DNA from: Eikenella halliae
GTDB lineage: Bacteria; Pseudomonadota; Gammaproteobacteria; Burkholderiales; Neisseriaceae
Assembly: GCF_001648475.1 (NCBI RefSeq)
Contig: NZ_LXSQ01000022.1
Location: forward strand, 13,704-52,463
Direction: 5' to 3'
DNA length: 38,760 nucleotides
The position numbers and the translations under genes were made by a program. Shown here piece after piece: positions 7,425 through 19,937 of this stretch (position 1 is the first letter of the stretch; each line of letters starts with the position of its first letter). Under the pieces are notes generated by a model, which had not been told where the DNA came from, ran no database searches, and saw nothing but the letters and a program-made list of their open reading frames with translations.

Positions 7425-7495
7425 TTAGAGCGGTGATGGGTATTGTTGCCGTTCAAGTGGGAATCAATTCCTCTCGTTATCCGGAGTGTTCAACA

Positions 7496-10400
7496 ATGAG
7501 TTATTCAGCGACTGAAAAAAAACGTATTCGAAAGAGCTTTGCCAAACGCGACAGCGTGCTGGAAGTGCCATATTTGCTGGCCACCCAGCTGGAGTCGTAC
7601 CGAAAATTTCTCCAGCAGGAAACTGCTTTTGATAAGCGTTTGGATGAAGGCTTGCAGGCTGCATTCAATTCTATTTTCCCGATTGTGAGCCACAACGGAT
7701 ATGCCCGGTTGGAGTTTACTCATTACATCTTGGGTGAGCCATTATTTGATATTGCCGAATGCCAACTGCGTGGTATCACTTACGCGGCTCCTTTGCGCGC
7801 CCGTATCCGCTTGGTGATTTTAGATAAAGAATCTTCTAAGCCCAATGTGGTGAAAGAAGTGCGTGAGAATGAAGTTTATATGGGCGAAATCCCGCTGATG
7901 ACACCCTATGGCTCATTCATTATTAACGGTACTGAACGCGTCATTGTGTCTCAGTTGCACCGTTCTCCGGGTGTATTCTTCGAACATGACCGAGGTAAAA
8001 CCCACTCTTCGGGCAAACTTCTGTTTTCTGCACGTATTATTCCTTATCGCGGTTCATGGCTGGATTTGGAGTTTGATCCAAAAGATTTGCTCTACTTCCG
8101 TATTGACCGCCGCCGCAAAATGCCGGTAACCATTTTGCTGAAAGCATTGGGATACAGTGCTGAACAGATCTTGGATACCTTCTACGATAAGGAAACATTC
8201 TATCTAAGCAAAGATGGCGTGGAGACCGAGCTGGTTCTGTCACGGTTGAAAGGCGAAACCGTGAAAACCGATATTTGCGATGAGGATGGCAAAGTGCTGG
8301 TGGCTGCAGGCAAACGAGTTACTGCCAAAGGGTTGCGCGATATTGAGAAAGCTGGCTTGAAGCGCCTGCGGGTGGATGCTGAGACCCTAATCTGCAAAGT
8401 GCTGGCCAAAGACGTTATCGTGCCCGATACCGGTGAAATTCTGGCGCCGGCCAACAGCGAAATCACTGAAGAATTGTTGGCGCAGTTGGAAATTCATGGC
8501 GTGAACGAAATCCAAACCCTATATATCAACGAATTGGGGCATGGAGGCTATATTTCCTCTACATTGCAAGTGGATGAAACTGCCGACCAAATGGCTGCAC
8601 GTATTGCTATTTACCGCATGATGCGCCCTGGCGAGCCGCCCACCGAAGAAGCAGTGGAAATGCTGTTTGATCGCCTGTTCTTCAATGAAGCCAGCTACGA
8701 TCTGTCTCGTGTTGGTCGCATGAAATTCAATACCCGCACCTACGAGCAGAAGCTGTCTGAAGACCAGCAGCAATCGTGGTACGGTCGTCTGTTGAATGAA
8801 ACTTTGGCTGGAGCAGCTGAAAAAGGCGGATTTGTTCTTAGTACTGAAGACATTGTTGCCTCCATCGCCACACTGGTTGAATTGCGCAACGGCCATGGTG
8901 AAGTGGACGATATCGACCACTTGGGTAACCGCCGCGTTCGTTCGGTGGGCGAGCTGACCGAAAACCAGTTCCGCTCCGGCTTGGCCCGTGTGGAACGTGC
9001 GGTAAAAGAGCGCCTGAATCAGGCAGAGGCCGACAACCTGATGCCGACCGATTTGATCAATGCCAAACCGGTATCGGCTGCGATCAAAGAATTCTTCGGC
9101 TCCAGCCAATTGTCACAGTTTATGGATCAAACCAATCCGCTGTCGGAAGTGACCCATAAGCGCCGTGTATCAGCACTCGGCCCGGGCGGCCTAACCCGTG
9201 AACGCGCCGGCTTCGAAGTGCGCGACGTACACCCGACCCACTATGGCCGCGTGTGCCCGATTGAAACGCCTGAAGGTCCGAATATCGGTCTGATTAACTC
9301 ATTATCGGTTTATGCCCGCACCAACGATTACGGCTTCTTGGAAACGCCGTACCGCCGCGTGGTAGACGGCAAGGTTACCGATGAAATCGACTATCTGTCT
9401 GCCATTGAAGAAGGCCGTTATGTGATTGCGCAGGCCAACGCCGAAGTGGATAAGAAAGGCTACCTGAAAGGTGATTTGATTACCTGCCGCGAAAAAGGCG
9501 AAACCATCATGGCCAGCGCCGACCGCGTGCAGTATATGGACGTGGCCACCGGCCAAGTGGTATCCGTTGCCGCTTCGCTGATTCCCTTCTTGGAGCACGA
9601 TGACGCCAACCGCGCCTTGATGGGTGCCAACATGCAACGTCAGGCCGTGCCCTGTTTGCGTGCCGAAAAACCGTTGGTCGGCACCGGCATCGAGCGCTCC
9701 GTGGCTGTGGACTCTGCCACCGCTATCGTGGCCCGTCGAGGCGGCGTGGTGGAATACGTGGATGCCAACCGTATCGTGGTTCGCGTACACGATGAAGAAA
9801 CCGTAGCGGGCGAAGTAGGTGTGGATATCTACAACTTGGTGAAATTCACCCGCTCCAACCAATCCACCAACATCAACCAACGCCCGGCGGTGAAAGCCGG
9901 TGATGTGTTGCAGCGCGGCGATTTGATTGCCGACGGTGCTTCTACCGATCTGGGCGAACTCGCGCTTGGCCAGAACATGACCATCGCCTTCATGCCTTGG
10001 AACGGCTACAACTACGAAGACTCGATTTTGATTTCCGAGAAAGTGGCTGCCGCCGACCGCTACACCTCCATCCATATCGAAGAACTCAATGTGGTGGCTC
10101 GTGACACCAAGCTGGGTGCAGAAGAAATCACCCGCGATATTCCCAACCTGTCCGAACGCATGCAAAACCGTTTGGACGAAAGCGGCATCGTATATATCGG
10201 CGCCGAAGTGGAAGCAGGCGACGTATTGGTGGGCAAAGTAACGCCAAAAGGCGAAACCCAGCTCACGCCGGAAGAAAAGCTGCTGCGTGCCATCTTCGGT
10301 GAAAAAGCCTCCGACGTGAAAGATACCTCGCTGCGTATGCCCACCGGCATGAGCGGTACGGTTATCGACGTACAAGTGTTTACCCGAGAAGGCATCCAGC

Positions 10401-11677
10401 GCGACAAACGTGCCCAATCCATTATTGATGCCGAGTTGAAACGCTATCGTTTGGATTTGAACGACCAACTGCGTATTTTTGACAACGATGCTTTCGACCG
10501 TATCGAGCGCATGATTGTCGGCCAAAAAGCCAATGGCGGCCCGATGAAACTGGGCAAAGGCAAAGAAATTACTGCCGAATACCTGGCTTCCCTGCCGAGC
10601 AAGCACGATTGGTTCGACATCCGCCTGTCGGATGAAGAGCTGGCCAAACAGCTTGAATTGATTAAGCTCAGCCTGCAGCAGAAACGAGAAGAGGCCGACG
10701 AACAATACGAAATCAAGAAGAAAAAAATGACCCAGGGCGATGAGCTGCCGCCCGGTGTGCAGAAAATGGTCAAAGTGTTCATCGCCATCAAACGCCGCCT
10801 GCAGGCAGGCGACAAAATGGCCGGCCGCCACGGTAACAAAGGCGTGGTATCGCGCATTCTGCCGGTGGAAGACATGCCCTACATGGCCGACGGCCGCACC
10901 GTAGACATCGTGCTCAATCCGCTGGGTGTACCTTCGCGTATGAACATCGGCCAGATTCTGGAAGTGCATTTGGGCTGGGCTGCTAAAGGCATCGGCCAAC
11001 GCATTGAAAAAATGTTGGCTGAACAGCGCAAAGTGAAGGAAATCCGCGCCTTCCTAGAAAAACTCTACAACGGCAGCGGCAAGAAGGAAGACCTCAAATC
11101 GCTCAGCGACGAAGAAATCCTCACTTTGGCCGAAAACCTCAAGGGCGGCGCCACCTTCGCTTCGCCGGTGTTCGACGGTGCCAAAGAGCAGGAAATTTAC
11201 GACATGCTCGAATTGGCCTACCCGAGCGACGACCCTGAAGTGCAGAAACTGGGCTTCAACGATACCAAAACCCAAATCACCCTGTATGACGGCCGCTCCG
11301 GCGAACCGTTCGACCGCAAGGTAACCGTGGGCGTGATGCACTATCTGAAACTGCATCACTTGGTGGACGAAAAAATGCACGCCCGTTCAACCGGCCCGTA
11401 CTCGCTTGTTACCCAGCAGCCGCTCGGCGGTAAAGCCCAGTTCGGCGGCCAGCGTTTCGGTGAGATGGAGGTGTGGGCGCTGGAAGCCTACGGCGCCGCC
11501 TACACGCTGCAGGAAATGCTGACCGTGAAATCGGACGACGTAACCGGCCGCACGAAGATGTACGAAAACATCGTTAAAGGCGAACACAAAATCGAAGCCG
11601 GCATGCCCGAATCGTTTAACGTGTTGGTAAAAGAAATCCGTTCGCTGGGCTTGGATATTGATATGGAGCGGTATTAA
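7496..11677 (+). CDS. rpoB: DNA-directed RNA polymerase subunit beta
   Basis: Beta subunit of core RNA polymerase, 1393 residues from the chosen ATG (MSYSATEKKRIRKSF, matching the usual beginning); an in-frame ATG at 7433 would add 21 unrelated residues, and GGAG lies just upstream of 7496. The rifampicin region (about residues 536-566) reads SSQLSQFMDQTNPLSEV then THKRRVSALGPGGL, with the wild-type Asp, His and Ser at the classic resistance positions. Also visible: GRVCPIETPEGPNIGLI, the active-site region GDKMAGRHGNKGVVS, and the C-terminal GGKAQFGGQRFGEMEVWALEA segment. An uptake sequence lies in the gene at 9467-9478 (read as GYLK). Codon use becomes GC-rich after the first third. Confidence 0.99.
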   Translation: MSYSATEKKRIRKSFAKRDSVLEVPYLLATQLESYRKFLQQETAFDKRLDEGLQAAFNSIFPIVSHNGYARLEFTHYILGEPLFDIAECQLRGITYAAPLRARIRLVILDKESSKPNVVKEVRENEVYMGEIPLMTPYGSFIINGTERVIVSQLHRSPGVFFEHDRGKTHSSGKLLFSARIIPYRGSWLDLEFDPKDLLYFRIDRRRKMPVTILLKALGYSAEQILDTFYDKETFYLSKDGVETELVLSRLKGETVKTDICDEDGKVLVAAGKRVTAKGLRDIEKAGLKRLRVDAETLICKVLAKDVIVPDTGEILAPANSEITEELLAQLEIHGVNEIQTLYINELGHGGYISSTLQVDETADQMAARIAIYRMMRPGEPPTEEAVEMLFDRLFFNEASYDLSRVGRMKFNTRTYEQKLSEDQQQSWYGRLLNETLAGAAEKGGFVLSTEDIVASIATLVELRNGHGEVDDIDHLGNRRVRSVGELTENQFRSGLARVERAVKERLNQAEADNLMPTDLINAKPVSAAIKEFFGSSQLSQFMDQTNPLSEVTHKRRVSALGPGGLTRERAGFEVRDVHPTHYGRVCPIETPEGPNIGLINSLSVYARTNDYGFLETPYRRVVDGKVTDEIDYLSAIEEGRYVIAQANAEVDKKGYLKGDLITCREKGETIMASADRVQYMDVATGQVVSVAASLIPFLEHDDANRALMGANMQRQAVPCLRAEKPLVGTGIERSVAVDSATAIVARRGGVVEYVDANRIVVRVHDEETVAGEVGVDIYNLVKFTRSNQSTNINQRPAVKAGDVLQRGDLIADGASTDLGELALGQNMTIAFMPWNGYNYEDSILISEKVAAADRYTSIHIEELNVVARDTKLGAEEITRDIPNLSERMQNRLDESGIVYIGAEVEAGDVLVGKVTPKGETQLTPEEKLLRAIFGEKASDVKDTSLRMPTGMSGTVIDVQVFTREGIQRDKRAQSIIDAELKRYRLDLNDQLRIFDNDAFDRIERMIVGQKANGGPMKLGKGKEITAEYLASLPSKHDWFDIRLSDEELAKQLELIKLSLQQKREEADEQYEIKKKKMTQGDELPPGVQKMVKVFIAIKRRLQAGDKMAGRHGNKGVVSRILPVEDMPYMADGRTVDIVLNPLGVPSRMNIGQILEVHLGWAAKGIGQRIEKMLAEQRKVKEIRAFLEKLYNGSGKKEDLKSLSDEEILTLAENLKGGATFASPVFDGAKEQEIYDMLELAYPSDDPEVQKLGFNDTKTQITLYDGRSGEPFDRKVTVGVMHYLKLHHLVDEKMHARSTGPYSLVTQQPLGGKAQFGGQRFGEMEVWALEAYGAAYTLQEMLTVKSDDVTGRTKMYENIVKGEHKIEAGMPESFNVLVKEIRSLGLDIDMERY

Positions 11678-11684
11678 ACGGGGC

Positions 11685-11714
11685 TTTTCAGGTAGCCTCT
11701 GAGGCTACCTGAAA
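11685..11714 (+). repeat. Uptake-sequence palindrome between rpoB and rpoC
   Basis: Two inverted uptake sequences (11687-11698 and 11702-11713) form a nearly loopless 14-bp palindrome just after rpoB. A third copy (11804-11815) is paired with a variant, AGGCTGTCTGAA (11819-11830). No T-run follows, so readthrough into rpoC is expected. The 193-base gap between rpoB and rpoC otherwise holds no gene. Confidence 0.9.
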
Positions 11715-11870
11715 ATAGAAACGGCCACTGTGCCGGCGCAATATATCCGCCGAGCTGCCGTTTGCCGCCGGGCAAAATCCGGCCAAGCCGCCCGCCCATA
11801 TTTTTCAGGTAGCCTCAAAGGCTGTCTGAAACAGAGTGAGCAAAATACAAAATCCTGATTGGGAGCAAAA

Positions 11871-16046
<4,176 letters not shown>

Positions 16047-16061
16047 GGCTACCTGAAAAGC

Positions 16062-16100
16062 AAAAGGCTGAAACCGTAAGGCGCGGTTTCAGCCTTTTTT
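16062..16100 (+). terminator. Terminator of the rpoBC operon
   Basis: Perfect 14-bp stem AAAAGGCTGAAACC (16062-16075) with GGTTTCAGCCTTTT (16085-16098), ending in a T-run. Ends the long rpl-rpo transcript. Confidence 0.93.
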
Positions 16101-16155
16101 CGGGTGAAATGGGTAGGAAGCCGATGAAATTCTGTTTTCAGGTAGCCTTTACACG

Positions 16156-16264
16156 AAATGTCGGATTCAAGAATCCAAGCGACCCCGAAGGGCGAGCGCC
16201 CATGATGCCATCCTAGCTGAAGGCTACCTGAAATCCGCAGGCCGGGTTCTCGAATCCGATATTT
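16156..16264. repeat. Imperfect inverted repeat, dispersed
   Basis: The 21 bases 16156-16176 (AAATGTCGGATTC..., ending AATCC) are an inverted copy of 16244-16264 with three mismatches. A single arm with two or three changes recurs at 29024-29044. The interval 16101-16555 contains no gene I can support; it holds this repeat, three isolated or paired uptake sequences (16137, 16221, 16515/16529) and the small inverted-repeat element at 16387. Confidence 0.6.
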
Positions 16265-16386
16265 GATGTTGCAGCGGTTGGGTCGGCCGCAGGCGTAACC
16301 AAACCAAGCAGGTGCGGCTGCCGTTGGGTTGTCCAACCCACGTGCCCATGGGGGGTTGAAGCCGAATCGTTTAAAAATGCGTTTAG

Positions 16387-16477
16387 TGGATGAACAAAAA
16401 CGGAGCAAGGCGGCGAGCCGCAGACAGCACAAGGAGTACGGCAAGGCGAGCCAATCTTTAGCGGTTTTGTTCATCCA
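16387..16477. mobile_element. Small inverted-repeat (MITE-like) element, copy A
   Basis: A 91-base element with perfect 13-base ends, TGGATGAACAAAA and TTTTGTTCATCCA. Its interior includes GGCGGCGAGCCGCAGACAG and GGCAAGGCGAGCCAA, which recur in copy C (31876-31981) and in degenerate relatives. It has no coding capacity. I recognise the type from Neisseria genomes but cannot name the parent transposon. Confidence 0.65.
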
Positions 16478-16512
16478 ATATCCTCACACAACGCACAGCT
16501 CGGCCGAGCGGG

Positions 16513-16545
16513 AAAGGCTACCTGAAATTTCAGGTAGCCTTTTTC
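16513..16545 (-). terminator. Uptake-sequence hairpin terminator
   Basis: AAAGGCTACCTGAAATTTCAGGTAGCCTTTTT is a perfect palindrome built from two uptake sequences with T-runs on both strands. It sits 11 bases past the stop of the minus-strand gene. Confidence 0.8.
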
Positions 16546-16555
16546 GTATTGCTCC

Positions 16556-17314
16556 TCAACGCTTATGCGCTGCCGAGGCGGCCTGCGGTTTGGCTTCGGC
16601 GGGTTTGGCCTGCTGAGCCGGGGGTTTGGCAGGCTTGCCCTCGGCAGCTTTTTGTTCGCAGCCCATCTGCTGCACCATTTCTTCAAACTGGCGGTTCACC
16701 ACTTCGCAGCCTTCGGCATCCAGTTGCGAGAGGTCGCCGCGCGTGGCTTCCAGCGATTGCAACAGCGCATCGGCCTGGCCGTCGGGAGCTTGGCGGAAGC
16801 AGGCGCGGGCGCGTTGGAAATAGGTTTCGCACACGGGGTTCATGTGGTCGGCGGTAGTGGGCGGCAGGGCATGTTCCGGCTCGGGGTTGGCTTCGGCGGC
16901 GGTGAGCGGGTCGTCTTCGGCATTGCCGTCCGACACTTCGGGAGTAACCAGTTCCACCGATACGGTGGCCGTTTCGACGCCGGATGCGCTGCCTGCGGCC
17001 GGTGCCGAGGCCTGCGAAGCTGCGGTTTCGGCGGCGGGGGCGGGGTGTTTGCGGTTGCCGCCGGATAAAAGCCCGAAGGCGAGCAGCAGGCAGCCGGCCA
17101 CGATGGCGGCCGCGGCCGGCAGCTGCGGTTTTGCCCGCAACTGCTGCGGCAGGGTGCGCAGTTTATCCCGCAGTTTCTGCCACAGGGCGCGCAGCTTTGC
17201 CGGTGGTTTGGGTTGCGGGGTTTGCGGTTTAGCTTGCCGTTTTGGCCGCAGAGCGTGCAGTTTGGCCTGCAGCCGCTGCCGGTATTGTTTCCAGTTTGGT
17301 TTGCCTTGCATCAT
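16556..17314 (-). CDS. Hypothetical membrane-anchored protein with four conserved-looking cysteines
   Basis: I do not recognise this protein (about 252 residues). It has a strongly basic, Pro/Gln/Lys-rich N-terminal part with repeated AK(P/L) units, then one membrane helix (about 68-86, AAAAIVAGCLLLAFGLLSG), an Ala/Pro/Glu-rich linker, and a compact C-terminal region with four cysteines (VCETYFQRARACF, then EGCEVVNRQFEEMVQQMGC), followed by a low-complexity Lys/Ala/Pro tail. This suggests a cytoplasmic basic segment and a periplasmic domain with two disulfides. The start is uncertain: in-frame ATGs lie at 17350, 17314 and 17311, none with a good ribosome binding site. Confidence 0.6.
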   Translation of the reverse strand: MMQGKPNWKQYRQRLQAKLHALRPKRQAKPQTPQPKPPAKLRALWQKLRDKLRTLPQQLRAKPQLPAAAAIVAGCLLLAFGLLSGGNRKHPAPAAETAASQASAPAAGSASGVETATVSVELVTPEVSDGNAEDDPLTAAEANPEPEHALPPTTADHMNPVCETYFQRARACFRQAPDGQADALLQSLEATRGDLSQLDAEGCEVVNRQFEEMVQQMGCEQKAAEGKPAKPPAQQAKPAEAKPQAASAAHKR

Positions 17315-17350
17315 GATGAATATGGGTGTGGGGCGGTTGCCGTTGCGCAT

Positions 17351-17767
17351 CTTACACGCAAGCCGTGCCGCTCGGGAAGGGCGGCGGTAGGGCAGGGCGG
17401 TTTTTGCGGCGTTTCGGCCGGTTGCCGGGCAGCCTTTTCAGGTAGCCTGCCGCTTGCCGCAGGCACGCTTTTGCAGTATAACCACCTCCGCGCCACATAC
17501 AACAACATCATTATTCATCGGCGCGTCAAACCACTTCACCGTTTCCCCCAACTGCCGCCGGCCGCCGCGCATCCGCGTGTGTGCTGAAATGCCGTCTGTT
17601 TTTCAGGTAGCCTTTTGCCCAATCGTTTGCGTGGCAGGATATGCAGTGAACCAAAATTAAGAATGGGGTAAGGCGAACCAACGCAACAACATTCTTATTT
17701 TGAACCTTCTACACGCAAACCCTGGGGCGCGGCAGCCCCGCTCACCGCATCCGCACAGGAGAATCTT
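17351..17767. other. Intergenic region with uptake sequences and a degenerate inverted repeat
   Basis: No gene is supported here. It holds two uptake sequences (17437-17448, 17602-17613). A 13-base inverted repeat follows, CAAAATTAAGAATG-like at about 17653-17665 against CATTCTTATTTTG at about 17690-17702; its interior AAGGCGAACCAACGC is one base from the interior of element copy C. It is probably an eroded member of the small element family. Confidence 0.55.
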
Positions 17768-18526
17768 ATGAAAAAAGACCAAACCGGCCATCATTTCCTC
17801 GCCCGCATCGGCAAAACCCGCCTGCGCCCCGGCGGCCGTTTCGCCACCGAATGGCTGATCAACCAAACCCGCTTCGCCCCCGATACGCAGGTACTCGAAG
17901 TGGCCTGCAATATGGGCACCACCGCCGTGGGGCTGGCGCAGCGCTTCGGCTGCCACATTACCGGCGTGGATTTGGACGAAAACGCATTGAATAAGGCCCG
18001 GCAAAACATCCGCGCCGCCGGGCTGGAACATCTGGTGCAGGTGCAGCACGCCAACGCCACCGAGCTGCCTTTCCCCGACAATAGCTTCGATGTCGTCATC
18101 AACGAAGCCATGCTCACCATGCTACCGCTGGCCAATAAAGAAATGGCGGTGGCCGAATACTTCCGCGTGCTCAAGCCCGGCGGCGTGCTGCTCACGCACG
18201 ATGTGGTGGTGAGCGAGCACAACACCGAAGAAGCCGTGGAACGCCTGCGCGACACCATCCAAGTAAAAGTTACCCCGCTCACCGAAAACGCCTGGACCGA
18301 TCTTTTCCACCGCAGCGGCTTCAGCAACATCACCACCATCAGCGGCGGCATGACCCTGCTCTCGCCCAGAGGCTTGATTTACGACGAAGGCTGGCGGCGC
18401 GCCTTCCAAATCGTGAAAAACGCGCTCAAAGCCGAAAACCGCGAAACCTTCAAACGCATGTACCGTACCTTCAACGATCCGGCCAAAACCATGGGCTATA
18501 TCGCCGTGCACAGCCGCAAGGCCTAG
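17768..18526 (+). CDS. Class I SAM-dependent methyltransferase, substrate unknown
   Basis: 252 residues. A Rossmann-type methyltransferase core: motif I region VLEVACNMGTTAVGLA (about 42-57), the acidic end of strand 2 GVDLDENAL (about 66-74), FDVVINEAML (about 107-116) and LKPGGVLLTHDVV (about 135-147). Motif I is unusual, with ACNMGT in place of the common GxGxG, so SAM binding should be tested rather than assumed. A good ribosome binding site (AGGAGA) precedes the ATG. It is a single-gene unit, bounded downstream by an uptake-sequence hairpin. A small-molecule substrate (Methyltransf_11 type) is likely, but nothing nearby identifies it. Confidence 0.88.
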   Translation: MKKDQTGHHFLARIGKTRLRPGGRFATEWLINQTRFAPDTQVLEVACNMGTTAVGLAQRFGCHITGVDLDENALNKARQNIRAAGLEHLVQVQHANATELPFPDNSFDVVINEAMLTMLPLANKEMAVAEYFRVLKPGGVLLTHDVVVSEHNTEEAVERLRDTIQVKVTPLTENAWTDLFHRSGFSNITTISGGMTLLSPRGLIYDEGWRRAFQIVKNALKAENRETFKRMYRTFNDPAKTMGYIAVHSRKA

Positions 18527-18593
18527 CTTGCCAATCAGGCCGGGCATCCGCCCAACTGCCGCCGCCTTCTGAACCGGCTGGTCGGCAAACATG

Positions 18594-18628
18594 GAAAAAG
18601 GCTACCTGAAAATTTCAGGTAGCCTTTA
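18594..18628. terminator. Uptake-sequence hairpin between convergent genes
   Basis: AGGCTACCTGAA (18599-18610) and TTCAGGTAGCCT (18614-18625) form a stem with A and T runs on both sides. It lies between the methyltransferase and the converging lipoprotein gene, so it can serve both. Confidence 0.75.
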
Positions 18629-18728
18629 TTGGCGGCAGCCGTGCCCTACCCTTGGGAAGTGCGCTTTTCAGCAGGGAAACCGTGCTAAGCAGAGGGTAGA
18701 AAGCGGTTGGCTGCCGCGGCAAGCAGGG

Positions 18729-19553
18729 TTAATTTACGCGGCCGCCGGCGAAGCCGACTTCCTTGTTCGGCTGATTGTTGAAATGTGCCTTGCCGGCAAT
18801 TTCATTGGCCTGCGGGCCAAAAATGCCGAGCTCGTAATTACCCGCCCCGTGAGTGGCAGAACGAGCTGTGCCGTTAATCACGTTATGACCATTCGGGTTT
18901 TGGGTAATCGGTGCGTCTGCCAAATCGATATTGCCGAAGCCGTTTAAGCCGGTAATCGAGCCATGGCCTCTTCTTGCGCCGTAATCAATTTGGTAGTTCA
19001 GGCCATTGCTTTTGTTATCCGAACCAGCCATTGCCCGGCCTTTATAGTTGATGATGCCTTGGGTGGGCAGGTTGCTGGTGAATTCACCTTGGATGGAGCG
19101 AACATAGAAGTCGCGGGTTGGCGTGGCCGGATGGCCGGGCTCGATTCTGTTGTGCAGTTGCGCACCCACCACGGCGGAGTAGGATTGTTTGTAGACTTCC
19201 AAAACGCCGTTTTCTATCTCTTGGTTGGCAGCATTCTTCAACACATAAGGCAGAGCAGTGAAGGCATTCTGCCGTTTGTGGCCGATCTGGATAGAGTCTC
19301 TGCTGGAGTATTCTTTCACATGATTGGGCGTATTGATAAATTGGTCATCGGTAACCTGGATTTTGGACGCCGCTCCCGGCAGAAGGCCTGTGCGGGTGAA
19401 TTCATCCGAACCGATATTGCTCAGTTGGCGATAACCGCCTTCTTTCGGCGTAAACGGATCAGTAATCGCATTAGCCAGCGAGCTGCCTGCGCTGCTGCAG
19501 CCGCCTAGGGTGAGGGCGGTGAGAATCATGTAAAGAATGTGATGTTTTTTCAT
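18729..19553 (-). CDS. Slam-dependent-type surface lipoprotein (TbpB/fHbp-like barrel)
   Basis: A 274-residue lipoprotein. The signal peptide ends in the lipobox LGGC, so Cys19 would be lipidated. The mature N terminus (SSAGSSLANAI) leads into a handle-like region. The C-terminal third has the glycine-rich beta pattern of the TbpB/factor H-binding protein barrel: GHGSITGLNGFGNIDL, then GTARSATHGAGNYELGIFGPQANEIAGKAHFNN and a final VGFAGGRVN. Such barrels are cargo of Slam (type XI) translocons, and a Slam gene stands divergently 384 bases away. AAAGGA lies six bases before the ATG. Ligand unknown: heme, hemoglobin, transferrin or a host regulator are all possible. The surface localisation is inferred. 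Confidence 0.75.
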   Translation of the reverse strand: MKKHHILYMILTALTLGGCSSAGSSLANAITDPFTPKEGGYRQLSNIGSDEFTRTGLLPGAASKIQVTDDQFINTPNHVKEYSSRDSIQIGHKRQNAFTALPYVLKNAANQEIENGVLEVYKQSYSAVVGAQLHNRIEPGHPATPTRDFYVRSIQGEFTSNLPTQGIINYKGRAMAGSDNKSNGLNYQIDYGARRGHGSITGLNGFGNIDLADAPITQNPNGHNVINGTARSATHGAGNYELGIFGPQANEIAGKAHFNNQPNKEVGFAGGRVN

Positions 19554-19831
19554 GTCAAATCCTTTCGTTTCGTTGCGAGGGATACTGCTTGGACTGGATA
19601 CAGTATAGCACGGCGATTGGCAGGAAATATGACGAATATCAAATAGTTTGGTATTTATTGGTAGTTTGCCGCTGGTTTGTTGGTTAATTTAAGCAAGAAA
19701 GTTTACGTTCCCTTTTGAATGTAAAAATGATAGAAAAAGATATGAATGGTTAGGCCGGATCGGCGAATCTGTTTGAAACGGGCGAGAAATTCGCCATTTT
19801 GTCCACAAGAAGCCGCTGTATTGGAGCGGAG

Positions 19832-19843
19832 TCATTATCATTT
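19832..19843 (+). promoter_or_regulatory. Candidate Fur half-site upstream of slam
   Basis: ATTATCA (19834-19840) equals one half of the TGATAAT-N-ATTATCA Fur consensus; the other half is not conserved. It lies about 30 bases before the slam -35. Iron control would fit the lipoprotein-Slam pair, but the match is only half a site. Confidence 0.3.
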
Positions 19844-19871
19844 CCTGCGTTTTACAAATGTTAGTTCAGGT

Positions 19872-19899
19872 TTGGCGGGCATATCGAATCCGCTATAAT
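19872..19899 (+). promoter_or_regulatory. Sigma-70 promoter of slam
   Basis: TTGGCG (19872-19877) and TATAAT (19894-19899) are 16 bases apart. The start codon of slam is 38 bases after the -10. Confidence 0.65.
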
Positions 19900-19937
19900 C
19901 CGTCCGTTTATAGATTTTGCCGTGAAGAAAGCGTTGG

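Larger units (their letters stand above)
19554..19937. other. Divergent control region between lipoprotein and slam
   Basis: A 384-base AT-richer interval without genes. It holds the ribosome binding site of the leftward lipoprotein gene (AAAGGA, 19560-19565 on the minus strand), a possible leftward -10 (TATACT, complement of 19602-19607), a candidate Fur half-site TCATTATCATTT (19832-19843) and the rightward slam promoter. The middle part has no other motif I recognise. Confidence 0.6.

Noticed and set aside
9302..10999. 565-codon open frame on the minus strand inside rpoB
   Set aside because: His/Gly/Phe-rich composition typical of the antisense of a GC-biased gene; rpoB is certain on the other strand.
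17589..17598. ATGCCGTCTG, resembling the Neisseria uptake sequence
   Set aside because: It lacks the final AA of the 12-mer and occurs once; chance is sufficient, though it sits next to an Eikenella-type copy.
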